Made by a program: the position numbers and the translations under genes
Notes under the pieces: model-generated
Databases searched by the model: none
Told to the model about the DNA's origin: nothing
The model's input: the letters and a program-made list of their open reading frames with translations, nothing else
Part shown: positions 17,192 through 26,704 of the stretch, one piece after another
Numbering within the stretch: position 1 is the stretch's first letter
Layout: every line of letters begins with the position of its first letter
Source: Chelativorans sp. AA-79
Lineage (GTDB): Bacteria; Pseudomonadota; Alphaproteobacteria; Rhizobiales; Rhizobiaceae
DNA length: 64,000 nucleotides
Reading direction: 5' to 3'
Assembly (NCBI RefSeq): GCF_029457495.1
Contig: NZ_CP120361.1
Location: forward strand, 3,922,001-3,986,000

Positions 17192-18772
17192 CTACTGCTT
17201 CGCCACGTCCTTCAGGAGCAGGAAGAAGGACGGCTGCAGCTTGAAGTTCTGCACCTCGGCCCGCGCCACCGCGTTCTGCTTCCAGTTGGCGATGAAAGCC
17301 CACGGGGCATCCTCGTGCACGATCTCCTGCATCTGCCGGTAGAGCGCCGCGCGTTCCTCCGGCTCGGTGGACTGGCGTGCCTGCTCCAGAATCGTGTCCA
17401 CCTCCGGATTGGAATAATAGCCGGAGTTGAAGCCGCCCTCGTCCGGGAAGGCGTCGGTGCGCAGGGTCAGGTAAGGCAGCGTGTCGGGATCGTTGGTCAT
17501 CCACGCCATCTCCGCCATGTCGGCTTTGCCCTCAAGCCCGGGATTCACCTGGCCCAGGAAGGTGTTCCACTCATAGGTCTCGACCTTCACATTCATGCCC
17601 ACGGCGGCCAGATCGGCCTGGATGGCCGTGCCCATGGCGATCGGATCGAGCATGCCCGAACCGCCCTCCGTGACGTAGAAGACCACCTCCTCGCCGTTGT
17701 AGCCGGCCTCCTCGAGCAACTGCTTCGCCTTTTCCGGATCGTAGGGATAGGGTTCCAGCTCCTCGTTGTAGGCCCAGGCGAAAGCGGGCGGCGTCGGGCC
17801 GGCGGCGATCTCGGCGGTCCCCTGCAAGACGTTCTCCACCAGCGCCTGCTTGTTGATGGCGTAGTTGACGGCCTGGCGCGCCGCCTTCTGGTCGAAGGGG
17901 GCTTCCTTCATGTTGAGGATGAGGAACCAGAGATGCGGCCCTGCCTGCTCATAAACCGTGAAGGCGGGATCGCCGGCGAACTGCGCCACATTGTCCGGCG
18001 GGACCTCGACCATCAGGTCGAGCCCGCCCGAAAGCATCTCGGCCACGCGCGTGTTGGCGTCGGTGATCGGGCGGAAGACGACCGCCTCCAGCGGCGGAGC
18101 GCCGTCCCAATAATCCTCGTTTCGCTCCACCACCACGCGCGAATTGCTTTCCCATTCGGCGAATTTGAATGGGCCGGTGCCGGACGGGTGGCGGCCGAAA
18201 TCCTTGCCATGTTGCTCCACCGCCGCCGGCGACACGATCAGCCCGGTGGGATAAGCGAGGTTGGAAAGGAAGGGCGCATAAGGCTCCTTCAGCCTGAACT
18301 CGACCGTCAGTTCGTCCTTGGCGGTCACTTCGTCGATCGAAGAGAAGAAGAAAGAGAGCGGGAACGGACCCGTATCGTGATACGGATGGTTCTCGTCCAG
18401 CATACGGTCGAAGTTGAACTTCACCGCCTCCGCGTTCAGGGGCGAGCCGTCATGGAATGTCACGCCCTCGCGCAGCCTGAAGGTATAGGTCTTGCCGTCC
18501 TCGGAGATGTCCCAGCTTTCCGCCAGCGCCGGCTCCACCTCGAGCGTGCCGTCGCTGTAGCGGACGAGCCCGTCATAGACATTCATCAGGATGCGGAAGT
18601 CGTTGACGGCCGTCACGGCGTGGGGGTCGAGCGACTTGGGCTCGGCGATCTGGCCGACGATCAGCACGTTGGGCGGCGTCTGCGCCTCTGCCGGCTTTAG
18701 GCCGATCGCAGCGAGGCCCGCCATGGCCAGCCCCATGAGCGCGCCTTTCAGCACGCGCGTAATCCCTGTCAT
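17192..18772 (-). CDS. Peptide-type ABC transporter substrate-binding protein (DppA/OppA-like, SBP family 5)
   Basis: 526 residues. Signal peptide to about Ala30 (KPAEA-QTPP). Family-5 signatures: IAEPKSLDPHAVTAVNDFRILMNVYDGLVRY near the start, SWDISEDGKTYTFRLREGVTFHDGSPLNAEAVKFNFDR, and GTGPFKFAEWE. The ATG at 18772 is preferred; the frame extends upstream across the palindrome at 18823. First gene of the peptide-type operon. Family members bind peptides, nickel, glutathione or sugars; the divergent amidase suggests an N-carbamoyl or N-acyl amino compound, which is inference. Confidence 0.94.
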   Translation of the reverse strand: MTGITRVLKGALMGLAMAGLAAIGLKPAEAQTPPNVLIVGQIAEPKSLDPHAVTAVNDFRILMNVYDGLVRYSDGTLEVEPALAESWDISEDGKTYTFRLREGVTFHDGSPLNAEAVKFNFDRMLDENHPYHDTGPFPLSFFFSSIDEVTAKDELTVEFRLKEPYAPFLSNLAYPTGLIVSPAAVEQHGKDFGRHPSGTGPFKFAEWESNSRVVVERNEDYWDGAPPLEAVVFRPITDANTRVAEMLSGGLDLMVEVPPDNVAQFAGDPAFTVYEQAGPHLWFLILNMKEAPFDQKAARQAVNYAINKQALVENVLQGTAEIAAGPTPPAFAWAYNEELEPYPYDPEKAKQLLEEAGYNGEEVVFYVTEGGSGMLDPIAMGTAIQADLAAVGMNVKVETYEWNTFLGQVNPGLEGKADMAEMAWMTNDPDTLPYLTLRTDAFPDEGGFNSGYYSNPEVDTILEQARQSTEPEERAALYRQMQEIVHEDAPWAFIANWKQNAVARAEVQNFKLQPSFFLLLKDVAKQ

Positions 18773-18822
18773 GGCAACCTCCACATCTTCACCTGAAACT
18801 TCGATTGACGAAGGCGATGGTA

Positions 18823-18838
18823 ATTTATCATGATAAAT
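18823..18838. promoter_or_regulatory. Perfect 16-bp palindrome, candidate FadR-type operator
   Basis: ATTTATCATGATAAAT is an exact palindrome in the divergent region between the binding-protein gene (start 18772) and the amidase gene (start 18922). AT-rich palindromes of this size are typical GntR-family sites, and the operon ends in a FadR-type regulator (12307-13083). One site could control both directions. Confidence 0.55.
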
Positions 18839-18921
18839 GCGCAACCCCTGAATTGGCCGCTATCCGTCCGAATCTCAGCCATGGCGAAATCCTGACCGTG
18901 ATCAGCACCGTCCCAAGACCG

Positions 18922-20151
18922 ATGCGTATCGACCTCGAGCGCCTGAGGCGCGATCTCGAAGCCCTTTCCCGGATCGGCCGCGATCCCGAGACCGGCGGCA
19001 TCAACCGCGTCAGCTTCTCCGATGCGGACATGGAGGGGCGGCGCTTCGTGCGCGGGCTGATGGAGCAAGCCGGCCTCGACGTCTCCATGGACGGAGCCGG
19101 CAACCTTTCCGGCCGCTGGAACACGGGCCAAGGCCCGGTCGTCATGCTCGGCTCGCATCTCGACAGCGTGCCCGATGGCGGCATGTTCGACGGCGCGCTG
19201 GGCGTGATGGCGGCGCTGGAATGCGTGCGCAGCATGAAGGAGGCGGGGTTCAGGCCCGTGCTGCCGCTGGAGGTGATCGCCACCAGCGAGGAAGAAGGCC
19301 GCTTCGGCGGCATGTTCGGCGCCCAGGCGCTCGCGGGCCAGGTCACGCGCGAATGGCTGGAGATGGCGCGCGACGACGCGGGCACCCGCCTTGCCGACGC
19401 GATGCGGTCGCAGGGGCTCGACCCTCGCGAGGCCCTGAAGGCAAAGCGGCCGGCAGGCTCCATCGCCGCTTTTCTGGAATTGCACGTCGAACAGGGCCCG
19501 GTGCTGGAGAAGGCGGGGAAGAGAGCCGGCATCGTCACCGGCGTTTCCGGCGTCTTCAACTGGACGGTCCGGCTCGAAGGGGAAGCGAACCACTCGGGCA
19601 CCACGCCCATGGAGATGCGCCGCGACGCCTTTGCGGGCCTCGCCGATTTCGCCCACGGCATTCCCCGCCTGATCGAGGAGCACGGCAGCCCGTCAAGCCG
19701 GGTGACGATCGGCAAGGTCGCCGTCGAGCCAAACTTCCCGCACACGATTCCGGGGGGTGCGGAATTCTCGCTGGTGGCGCGCGACATGGACGAGGAGACG
19801 ATGCACGGGCTGGCGGCCGGTGCACGGGCGCGGATCGCGGCCGTCGCGAAGAGCCACGACCTTTCCTTCGCCATCGAGGAGATTAGCTGGCTCGCCCCCT
19901 CGCCCTGCCATCCCGAGGTCATCGCGGCGTTCCGGCGCGCTGCGGACCGACTCGGCCTCGACGCCCCTCTCCTTCCGAGCGGCGCCGGGCACGATGCACA
20001 GACGCTCGCCACCATCACCCGCGCCGGCCTCGTCTTCGTGCCCTCCATCGCCGGCATCAGCCATGCCCCGGAGGAAAGGACCGAGTGGACAGATATCGAA
20101 GCGGGTGCCAACCTGCTGCTCAATGCGGCAACGGAGCTTGCCAGCGCTTGA
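18922..20151 (+). CDS. M20-family amidohydrolase (N-carbamoyl-L-amino-acid hydrolase / allantoate amidohydrolase type)
   Basis: 409 residues from the ATG at 18922, the usual family length; a GTG eight codons upstream is an alternative, and the longest frame would run through the palindrome. Binuclear metal motifs: GSHLDSVPDGGMFDGALGV (His79, Asp90) and TSEEEGRFGG (Glu pair near 124), a dimerisation-domain FLELHVEQGPVLE with the next metal ligand, and SGAGHDAQ near the C terminus. The group hydrolyses N-carbamoyl amino acids, ureidoglycine or allantoate in the cytoplasm. Divergent from a peptide-type ABC operon that may import its substrate. Confidence 0.92.
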   Translation: MRIDLERLRRDLEALSRIGRDPETGGINRVSFSDADMEGRRFVRGLMEQAGLDVSMDGAGNLSGRWNTGQGPVVMLGSHLDSVPDGGMFDGALGVMAALECVRSMKEAGFRPVLPLEVIATSEEEGRFGGMFGAQALAGQVTREWLEMARDDAGTRLADAMRSQGLDPREALKAKRPAGSIAAFLELHVEQGPVLEKAGKRAGIVTGVSGVFNWTVRLEGEANHSGTTPMEMRRDAFAGLADFAHGIPRLIEEHGSPSSRVTIGKVAVEPNFPHTIPGGAEFSLVARDMDEETMHGLAAGARARIAAVAKSHDLSFAIEEISWLAPSPCHPEVIAAFRRAADRLGLDAPLLPSGAGHDAQTLATITRAGLVFVPSIAGISHAPEERTEWTDIEAGANLLLNAATELASA

Positions 20152-20246
20152 ATGCGCCCTCCTGTGGTCAGCCACGATTTTCAGGTTCGCATGCCGGCTC
20201 TGCCGAACTATGTTGCCTCGCGTTGGACGCCGCGCGTCCGCATCCG

Positions 20247-21431
20247 ATGACCACGGGATATGGAAATTTGCAAATCGATCAAGCCTATCTCCTCCGGCAA
20301 CTGAATGAACTCCTGTCGATCGACAGCCCCACCGGCTATACGGACCAGGTCGTCCGCTATTGCACCCGGGAGCTGGAGCGCCTCGGCATGACGCCGGAGC
20401 TCACCCGCCGCGGCGCGATCCGCGCGGTGCGGCAGGGCAGCCGCCGCCAGGCCGCACGCGCCATCGTCACCCATCTCGATACGCTCGGCGCGCAGGTGAA
20501 GCTGGTGAAGGAGAACGGCCGGCTGGAGCTGGTCCCCATCGGCCACTGGTCGGCGCGCTTCGCCGAGGGCGCGCGGGTGACGCTTTATACCGAGCATGGC
20601 AGCTTCCGCGGCACGATCCTGCCTTTGAAGGCGTCCGGCCACACCTTCAATGAAGGGGTCGACGACCTGCCGGTCGGCTGGAACTACATCGAGCTCCGCA
20701 TCGATGCCGTCACCCAGTCGAAGGCCGACACGCTGGCGCTCGGGATCGATATCGGCGACTATGTCGCCGTCGACCCGCAACCTGAATTCCTCGACAACGG
20801 CTTCATCAACTCACGGCACCTGGACGACAAGGCGGGCGTGGCGATCGCTCTTGCCGCCATCGAGGCGGTCGAGCGGGAAAAGGCCGTCACGCCGGTCGAC
20901 GTGCACTGGCTCTTCACGATTGCCGAGGAGGTGGGCGTTGGTGCGGCCTCCATCGTCACCCCCGAGATCGCGTCAATGGTGACGATCGACAACGGCACCA
21001 CCGCGCCCGGCCAGAACTCCTCCGAGTTCGGCGTCACCATCGCCATGGCCGACCAGTCCGGCCCCTTCGACTATCATCTCACGAAGAAGCTCGTCGATCT
21101 CTGCCGCGACAACGACCTTCCCTTCCAGAAGGACATCTTCCGCTACTACCGTTCCGATTCAGCCTCCGCGATCGAAGCCGGCCATGACGTCCGCACCGCC
21201 CTCGTGGCCTTCGGCATCGATGCCTCGCACGGCTATGAGCGCATCCATGTCCATGCACTCAACTCGGTGGCGCAGCTCATCACGGCCTATGTGACGAGCC
21301 CGCTGGAGATCCAGCGCGACGTGAAGGAGGTCGCTTCCGGCCTGAGAGGGTTCACCAAGCAGCCGATGGAGGAGGCCGAACAGCCCGAATTCGACCCGCA
21401 GCTCCACGTCGCGAAGCCTCAGCGGGATTGA
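20247..21431 (+). CDS. M42-family peptidase of the NAGGN osmoprotectant system
   Basis: 394 residues. Metal-binding and catalytic motifs of M42 aminopeptidase-like proteins: VTHLDTLGA (His76, Asp78), SRHLDDKAGVAIAL and TIAEEVGVGAAS. The sequence and its place next to the NAGGN synthetase and amidotransferase genes match the M42-type protein that regularly accompanies this pathway; its exact step is not known to me. ATG at 20247 chosen by fit to the family start (LLRQLNELLSIDSPTGYT); no strong ribosome site. Here it converges on the other two genes (stops three bases apart) rather than lying in their operon. Confidence 0.88.
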   Translation: MTTGYGNLQIDQAYLLRQLNELLSIDSPTGYTDQVVRYCTRELERLGMTPELTRRGAIRAVRQGSRRQAARAIVTHLDTLGAQVKLVKENGRLELVPIGHWSARFAEGARVTLYTEHGSFRGTILPLKASGHTFNEGVDDLPVGWNYIELRIDAVTQSKADTLALGIDIGDYVAVDPQPEFLDNGFINSRHLDDKAGVAIALAAIEAVEREKAVTPVDVHWLFTIAEEVGVGAASIVTPEIASMVTIDNGTTAPGQNSSEFGVTIAMADQSGPFDYHLTKKLVDLCRDNDLPFQKDIFRYYRSDSASAIEAGHDVRTALVAFGIDASHGYERIHVHALNSVAQLITAYVTSPLEIQRDVKEVASGLRGFTKQPMEEAEQPEFDPQLHVAKPQRD

Positions 21432-21434
21432 GCG

Positions 21435-23219
21435 TCAGCCTCCCTGGAAACGCGATTGCGGGAACAGCAGGTCCATGAAGCGCTGGGCCGTCGGCTGTGG
21501 CTCGTGATTGGCGAGCCCGGGGCGCTCATTGGCTTCGATGAACACATAATCGGGCTTCGACGGTGCCTTCACCATGAAGTCGATGCCGGTGACGGGAATG
21601 TCGATGGCCTTGGCCGCCCGGCACGCCGCATCGACGAGCCTGGGATGGACGATGTCCGTCACATCGTGGATCGATCCGCCGGTGTGCAGGTTGGCGGTCC
21701 TGCGCACCAGCACCTCCTCGCCCTCCGCCGGAACCATCTCCAGCGTGCGACCGGCCGAGGCGAGGCAGCGCAGCGTCTCCCCGTCGATCGGTATGCTGCT
21801 TTCGCCATCCGTCGCGGCGGCCCGGCGGCGTGACTGCTGCTCGATCAGCTCTTGCAGGGTTTTGCGGCCGTCGCCGACCACCGAGGGCGGGCGACGCACA
21901 GCGGCGGCGACGAGCTTGCCGTCGATCACCACCAGGCGCAGATCCTGCCCTTCGAAGCAAGCCTCGACCAGCACGCGGTTGCTCACCTCCCGCGCCTTCT
22001 CGACGGCGCGGGTGACCTCCTTCATCGTCGTCAGGCCCACGGACACCCCGCGCCCCTGCTCTCCGCGCGCAGGCTTCACGACCACGCTCCCATGCCTTTC
22101 GAGAAACGCCTCGAGCGCGTCCCCGTCGTCGGCGACCATCTGCTCGGGCACGCTCAGTCCCGCCTTCTCCACAACGCGGCGCGTTACCGCCTTGTCGTCG
22201 CAGATCGACATGGCCACGCCGGATGTAAGCTCCGACAGGCTTTCGCGGCAATGAATGGACCGCCCGCCATAGGAAAGGCGGAAGAAACCGCCCGCCGCAT
22301 CCGTCACCTCGATATGCACGCCGCGCCGCCGCGCCTCGTCCACGATGATGCGCGCATAGGGATTGAGCTCGTCGTAATGCTCGATCGGGGCGGCGAACAG
22401 CTTCTCGTTGATCGGATTTTTGCGCTTGACAGCAAAGATCGGCACGCGCTGGAACCCGAGCTTCTCGTAGAGGTGGATCGCCTGCTCGTTGTCGTGCATA
22501 ACCGACAGGTCGAGATAGGCTGCGCCGCGTGCCTGGAAATATTCGGCAAGCCGGCGCACCAGCGTTTCGCCGATGCCCGGATGACGCGACTGCGGATCGA
22601 CAGCCAGGCACCACAACGAAGACCCGCGCTCCGGATCGTTGAACAGCCTCTCGTGATCGACGCCGGTCACCGTGCCGATGATGTCTCCCGTCGCATCCTC
22701 CTCGGCCACGAGATAGGTGATCGATCGGCTGTCACGCTTGCGCCAGAAGAAGTCCGGCGAGACCGGCACCATTCCGCGCGCGGCGTAGATGGCGTTCACC
22801 GCCTGCGCATCAGCCTCCGTGGCAAGCCGCCGGATGAAAAAGCCCTTGGGCTGGCGCCTGCTCGCCCGGTAGGTGGACAGGTCCAGCCGATAGGTATGGG
22901 AGGGATCGAGGAAGGTCTCGCCAGGCGCGAGCCCGAGGAGCACATGGGGGTCCCGCACATAAAAGGCGATGTCGCGCCGGTTGTCCCCTTCCTCGCGGAG
23001 GGCTTCGATGATCTCCTCGTTGCTCGGATAGGTCTGCGCGAAGATCAGCCGCCCCCAGCCGCAATCGAGCGCCACCGATCTCAGCATCGGTTCCGCACCG
23101 TCGGCCGTCTTTTCGATCGGTGCCTTGGACTGGGCGCGCAGCCGCCTGAGGCGGTGATCGAGCGCCTTGTCGCCGCGGCCGGCGCTCGCCTTCCGGCCCG
23201 TTCCGAGAGCTTTCGTCAT
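21435..23219 (-). CDS. N-acetylglutaminylglutamine synthetase (GNAT + ATP-grasp fusion)
   Basis: 594 residues. A central GNAT acetyltransferase domain (about 125-285; VAEEDATGDIIGTVTG, then LWCLAVDPQSRHPGIGETLVRRLAEYF) is followed by an ATP-grasp ligase domain (from about 340; VVVKPARGEQGRGVSVGLT, then VPVTGIDFMV and FIEANERPGL with metal-binding Glu/Asn). This combination is the hallmark of the enzyme that acetylates glutamine and joins a second glutamine, the first step to the osmoprotectant NAGGN. Four bases downstream of the amidotransferase gene in the same operon. Confidence 0.9.
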   Translation of the reverse strand: MTKALGTGRKASAGRGDKALDHRLRRLRAQSKAPIEKTADGAEPMLRSVALDCGWGRLIFAQTYPSNEEIIEALREEGDNRRDIAFYVRDPHVLLGLAPGETFLDPSHTYRLDLSTYRASRRQPKGFFIRRLATEADAQAVNAIYAARGMVPVSPDFFWRKRDSRSITYLVAEEDATGDIIGTVTGVDHERLFNDPERGSSLWCLAVDPQSRHPGIGETLVRRLAEYFQARGAAYLDLSVMHDNEQAIHLYEKLGFQRVPIFAVKRKNPINEKLFAAPIEHYDELNPYARIIVDEARRRGVHIEVTDAAGGFFRLSYGGRSIHCRESLSELTSGVAMSICDDKAVTRRVVEKAGLSVPEQMVADDGDALEAFLERHGSVVVKPARGEQGRGVSVGLTTMKEVTRAVEKAREVSNRVLVEACFEGQDLRLVVIDGKLVAAAVRRPPSVVGDGRKTLQELIEQQSRRRAAATDGESSIPIDGETLRCLASAGRTLEMVPAEGEEVLVRRTANLHTGGSIHDVTDIVHPRLVDAACRAAKAIDIPVTGIDFMVKAPSKPDYVFIEANERPGLANHEPQPTAQRFMDLLFPQSRFQGG

Positions 23220-23223
23220 CTCG

Positions 23224-24999
23224 CTAGATCCCATGGGTCTGCAGCCACAATTCCAGAAGTCCGACCTGCCATAGTTCGGAGCCGCGCAGCGGCGTGATAT
23301 GCTCGGCGGGAGCGGCGAGCAGCCGATCCAGATAGTCTTCGCGGAAGAGTCCGCGCTCACGCGCCGCCTGCGAGCCCAGCGCGTCGCGCACCATCTCCAG
23401 ATAGGGGCCGGCGACATATTTGAGCTGCGGCACCGGGAAATACCCCTTCGGGCGGTCGATCACCTCATGCGGCACCACCAGGCGCGCCACGTCCTTGAGC
23501 ACGCCCTTGCCGCCGTCCTTCAGCTTCTCTTCGGGCGGAATGCGCGCGGCAAGCTCCACCAGCTCATGATCGAGGAAGGGCACCCGGGCCTCCAGACCGC
23601 AGGACATCGTCATGTTGTCGACCCGCTTCACCGGATCGTCCACCAGCATCACATTGGCGTCTAGCCTCAGCGCCCGGTCCACCGGCGTGTCGGCGCCCGG
23701 CCGCATCAGCTCGGCGGCGACGAGCTCGCGGCTGTAATCCTTCTCGCCGATCCAATCCGGCCCGAGCTGGTGCTTCAACGTCTCGTGCGAGCGGTCGAAG
23801 AAGACTTTCGCGTAATCCGCCACGACATCGTTGGAATGGGCGAGCGGCGGATACCAGTGATAGCCGCCGAACACCTCGTCGGCGCCCTGCCCCGACTGCA
23901 CCACCTTGATGTGCTTGGAGACCTCCTGCGACAAAAGATAGAAACCTACATTGTCGTAGGAGACCATCGGCTCCGACATGGCCGCGAAGGTGCCCGGCAG
24001 CGCATCCATCAGACGGTCGGAAGGCACGAAGATCTTGTGGTGATCGGTGCCGAACTTCTTCGCGATGAGATCGGAGTAGACAAACTCGTCCCCTTTCTCG
24101 CCATTGGCTTCCTCGAAGCCGACGGAGAAGCTCATCAGGCCCGTCTGCCCTTCCTCGGCCAGGAGCCCGACAATCAGGCTGGAATCGACGCCGCCCGAAA
24201 GCAGCACGCCGACGGGCACGTCCGCCACCATGCGCCGCTTGACGGCCAGCCGGAGGGCATCATGGACGCGGTCGCGCCATTCCTCACTCGAAACGCCGGC
24301 ATCGGCCGGGTTGCGGCTATAGGGCGGGTCCCAGTAGCGCTTTTCCGTCGAGCGGCCATCCGCCTCGATGATACGGATGGTTGCCGGCCGCAGCTTGCGC
24401 ACGCCGTTGATGATGGTGCGCGGCGGCGGAACCACGGCGTGAAAGGTCATGTAGTGGTGCAGGGCGGCCGGGTCGATCGAGGTGTCGATATCCCCCGCCT
24501 TGAGGAGCGCCGGCAGCGAGGACGCAAAGCGGAGCACGCGGTTCTTCTCCGCAATGTAGAGCGGCTTGATGCCGAAACGGTCGCGTGCCATCACCACTCG
24601 GCCGGTGTCGCGCTCCTGGATGACGAAGGCGAACATCCCGTGGAAGCGTTCCACGCACGCCTCACCCCAGGCATGCCATGCCTTGAGGATCACCTCCGTG
24701 TCGCCGTGGGAGAAGAAGCTGTAACCCTTCGCCTCCAGCTCCGCGCGCAGCTCCGGATAGTTGTAGATGCAGCCGTTGAAGGCGATGGTGAGCCCAAGGG
24801 CGGAATCCACCATGGGCTGCTGCGCTTTTTCCGAGAGATCAATGATCCTGAGCCGCCGGTGGCCGAAGCCCGCATTGCCGTGGGAGACGATCCCCTCCCC
24901 GTCCGGACCTCTCGGCGAGAGGGCATCCATCATCCTTGAAATCGCCGACGCGGACGGCGCGCCGCCGTCGAATCTCACTTCGCCACAAATGCCGCACAT
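23224..24999 (-). CDS. N-acetylglutaminylglutamine amidotransferase (asparagine-synthase-like)
   Basis: 591 residues. Class II glutamine amidotransferase domain with nucleophile Cys2 (MCGICGEV), FNGCIYNY at 74-81 and HGDTEV near 98, followed by the synthetase domain with PP-loop SGGVDSS at 268-274 and GQGADEVFGGYHWYP. The latter stretch and the neighbouring GNAT/ATP-grasp gene identify the NAGGN branch of the asparagine-synthase family, which amidates the dipeptide. First gene of the operon, divergent from a MarR regulator. Confidence 0.92.
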   Translation of the reverse strand: MCGICGEVRFDGGAPSASAISRMMDALSPRGPDGEGIVSHGNAGFGHRRLRIIDLSEKAQQPMVDSALGLTIAFNGCIYNYPELRAELEAKGYSFFSHGDTEVILKAWHAWGEACVERFHGMFAFVIQERDTGRVVMARDRFGIKPLYIAEKNRVLRFASSLPALLKAGDIDTSIDPAALHHYMTFHAVVPPPRTIINGVRKLRPATIRIIEADGRSTEKRYWDPPYSRNPADAGVSSEEWRDRVHDALRLAVKRRMVADVPVGVLLSGGVDSSLIVGLLAEEGQTGLMSFSVGFEEANGEKGDEFVYSDLIAKKFGTDHHKIFVPSDRLMDALPGTFAAMSEPMVSYDNVGFYLLSQEVSKHIKVVQSGQGADEVFGGYHWYPPLAHSNDVVADYAKVFFDRSHETLKHQLGPDWIGEKDYSRELVAAELMRPGADTPVDRALRLDANVMLVDDPVKRVDNMTMSCGLEARVPFLDHELVELAARIPPEEKLKDGGKGVLKDVARLVVPHEVIDRPKGYFPVPQLKYVAGPYLEMVRDALGSQAARERGLFREDYLDRLLAAPAEHITPLRGSELWQVGLLELWLQTHGI

Positions 25000-25059
25000 A
25001 GGCGGAACATCACCTCCGTTGGTCTTGTTGACTGCCTCGAGTGTCCCATATAATTAGGG

Positions 25060-25074
25060 TTCAAATGATTTGAA
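25060..25074. promoter_or_regulatory. Candidate MarR-type operator before the NAGGN operon
   Basis: TTCAAAT-G-ATTTGAA: perfect seven-base arms with a one-base spacer, ten bases before the ATG of the marR gene (25084) and 61 bases before the amidotransferase start (24999). A further TCAAA follows at 25076. Position next to a divergent MarR gene supports an operator for both. Confidence 0.55.
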
Positions 25075-25083
25075 GTCAAATTA

Positions 25084-25596
25084 ATGACAGACACTGCTGG
25101 GACATTCTCCGCCGAGGCGGTATCGCCGGATGAAACGCGGCTACTCCTGAAATCGATCCGCAGAATCGTGCGCGCCAACGATTTGCAGTCGCGCGCCCTG
25201 GCCCGCTCGATCGGGCTTACCGGACCGCAGCTCGTAATCCTGATGGCCGTGGCCGAACTTGGCGAAGTGACGACCAAAGCGCTTGCGGAACATGCCGATC
25301 TGAGCCCGGCCACCGTGGTGACCGTCCTCGACAACTTGGAACAGCGCCGCATCGTGCAGCGCTACAGGTCCGGCACGGACCGGCGCGTCGTCTTCACGCG
25401 GCTCACGCTGAAGGGGCAGGAGCTCATCTCGCATGCACCCGGCGTCTTCGGGGCAGCATTTGCCCGCCGCTTCGCCGCCCTTCCGGCGGACCGGCGCAAC
25501 GTGCTCGTTACAAGCCTCGCAGAGCTGGCCGACCTGATGGCGATGCAGCCGGGCGATATCGTCGCCAGCACTGGAGAGCCCGCCAAAAGCAGATGA
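25084..25596 (+). CDS. MarR-family transcriptional regulator, adjacent to the NAGGN genes
   Basis: 170 residues. Winged helix at about 45-110: LTGPQLVILMAVAELGEVTTKALAEHADLSPATVVTVLDNLEQRRIV and the wing RYRSGTDRRVVFTRLTLKG, with the conserved DRR of the family. Divergent from the NAGGN biosynthetic operon with an inverted repeat in between, so it probably controls osmoprotectant synthesis. Signal unknown. Confidence 0.92.
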   Translation: MTDTAGTFSAEAVSPDETRLLLKSIRRIVRANDLQSRALARSIGLTGPQLVILMAVAELGEVTTKALAEHADLSPATVVTVLDNLEQRRIVQRYRSGTDRRVVFTRLTLKGQELISHAPGVFGAAFARRFAALPADRRNVLVTSLAELADLMAMQPGDIVASTGEPAKSR

Positions 25597-25660
25597 TCCC
25601 CGTCCCCTGCCCGAAGGACTGCAGGATAACGCCTTTTCCCTGGAGTTGCGCTTACCCTCC

Positions 25661-26704
25661 TCAGCCGATCGACCGCTCCAGAACGCCCAGCCAGTTGCGC
25701 CAGGCGATCTTCTCCACCAACTCGCGGCCATATCCATGTTCGGCCAGGGCCTCGATTAACCTGGGCAGGCCAGCGACGTCGCCGATCACCGAAGGGATGA
25801 CCGCACCGTCGAAATCGGAACCCAGCCCGACCCCGTCCTCCCCCAGGGCCTCCAGGAGCATATCGAGGTGGCGGAGCATGATGTCGAGCCCGGTATCGGA
25901 ACTCATGCGGCCGTCGGGACGCAGGAAGCCCGCGGCGAAGTTCAGGCCCACCATCCCGCCGCTGTCGCGGATCGCGTCGAGCTGCCAGGCCGTGAGGTTG
26001 CGCGCATGCTCGCAGATGGCGTGCACGTTGGAATGCGTCGCGACGAGCGGCGCATCGCTGATGGCGGCAACGTCACGGAAGCCCTGCTCGTTGAGATGGG
26101 AGAGGTCGACGAGGATCTTCAGCCGGTTGCAAGCCCTCACCAGCGCCTTCCCGGCATCCGTCAGCCCCGGCCCGATATCCGGGGTGGCGGGGAAGCGGAA
26201 GGGCACGCCGTGGCCGAAGGCGTTGGGCCGGCTCCAGACGAGCCCGAGCGAGCGCAGGCCGGCCGCGTGGAGCACGTCAAGCAGGGCGAGATCGGGGTCG
26301 ATCGCTTCGGCCCCCTCGATATGGAAGACCCCCGCGACGGATCCCCTTTCCATGGCGGCGCGCACTTCCTGCGCGCTGCGGCAGACCATGAGCGCCCCGT
26401 CCGATGCCCGCTCCAGCCGGAACAGGATCGAAGCCATCGCCATGGTCGACAAAAGCGCCTCGGTGCGGTCCAGTGTCGGCGATTCGTCGCCCTCGCCGGC
26501 GCCCGTGGCCCTTCCCCGCTCCAGCGGAGGCGGGAAGATCGCGAACATTCCGCCGGAAAAGCCGCCCGCCTTCGCGCGCGGAAGATCGATATGGCCGCCC
26601 GGCGCACCCTGCAGAAACGACGCCTCCACATCGGAGCGACCCGAAAGATAGAGCCGCAGGAGCGCGTCGTTGTGGCCGTCGAAAACCGGGATCAGATCCG
26701 TCAT
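25661..26704 (-). CDS. Membrane dipeptidase family protein (peptidase M19)
   Basis: 347 residues. Zinc-dependent renal-dipeptidase fold: FDGHNDALLRL at the start (first metal pair), VFHIEGAEAI with the bridging Glu near 128, VDLSHLNEQGF and ATHSNVHAICEHARNLT with the later His ligands, and LGSDFDGAV near the C terminus. No signal peptide, so cytoplasmic. Usual length. It stands alone between the marR gene and the siderophore operon; substrates of the family include dipeptides, D-amino-acid dipeptides and modified amino acids. Confidence 0.92.
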   Translation of the reverse strand: MTDLIPVFDGHNDALLRLYLSGRSDVEASFLQGAPGGHIDLPRAKAGGFSGGMFAIFPPPLERGRATGAGEGDESPTLDRTEALLSTMAMASILFRLERASDGALMVCRSAQEVRAAMERGSVAGVFHIEGAEAIDPDLALLDVLHAAGLRSLGLVWSRPNAFGHGVPFRFPATPDIGPGLTDAGKALVRACNRLKILVDLSHLNEQGFRDVAAISDAPLVATHSNVHAICEHARNLTAWQLDAIRDSGGMVGLNFAAGFLRPDGRMSSDTGLDIMLRHLDMLLEALGEDGVGLGSDFDGAVIPSVIGDVAGLPRLIEALAEHGYGRELVEKIAWRNWLGVLERSIG

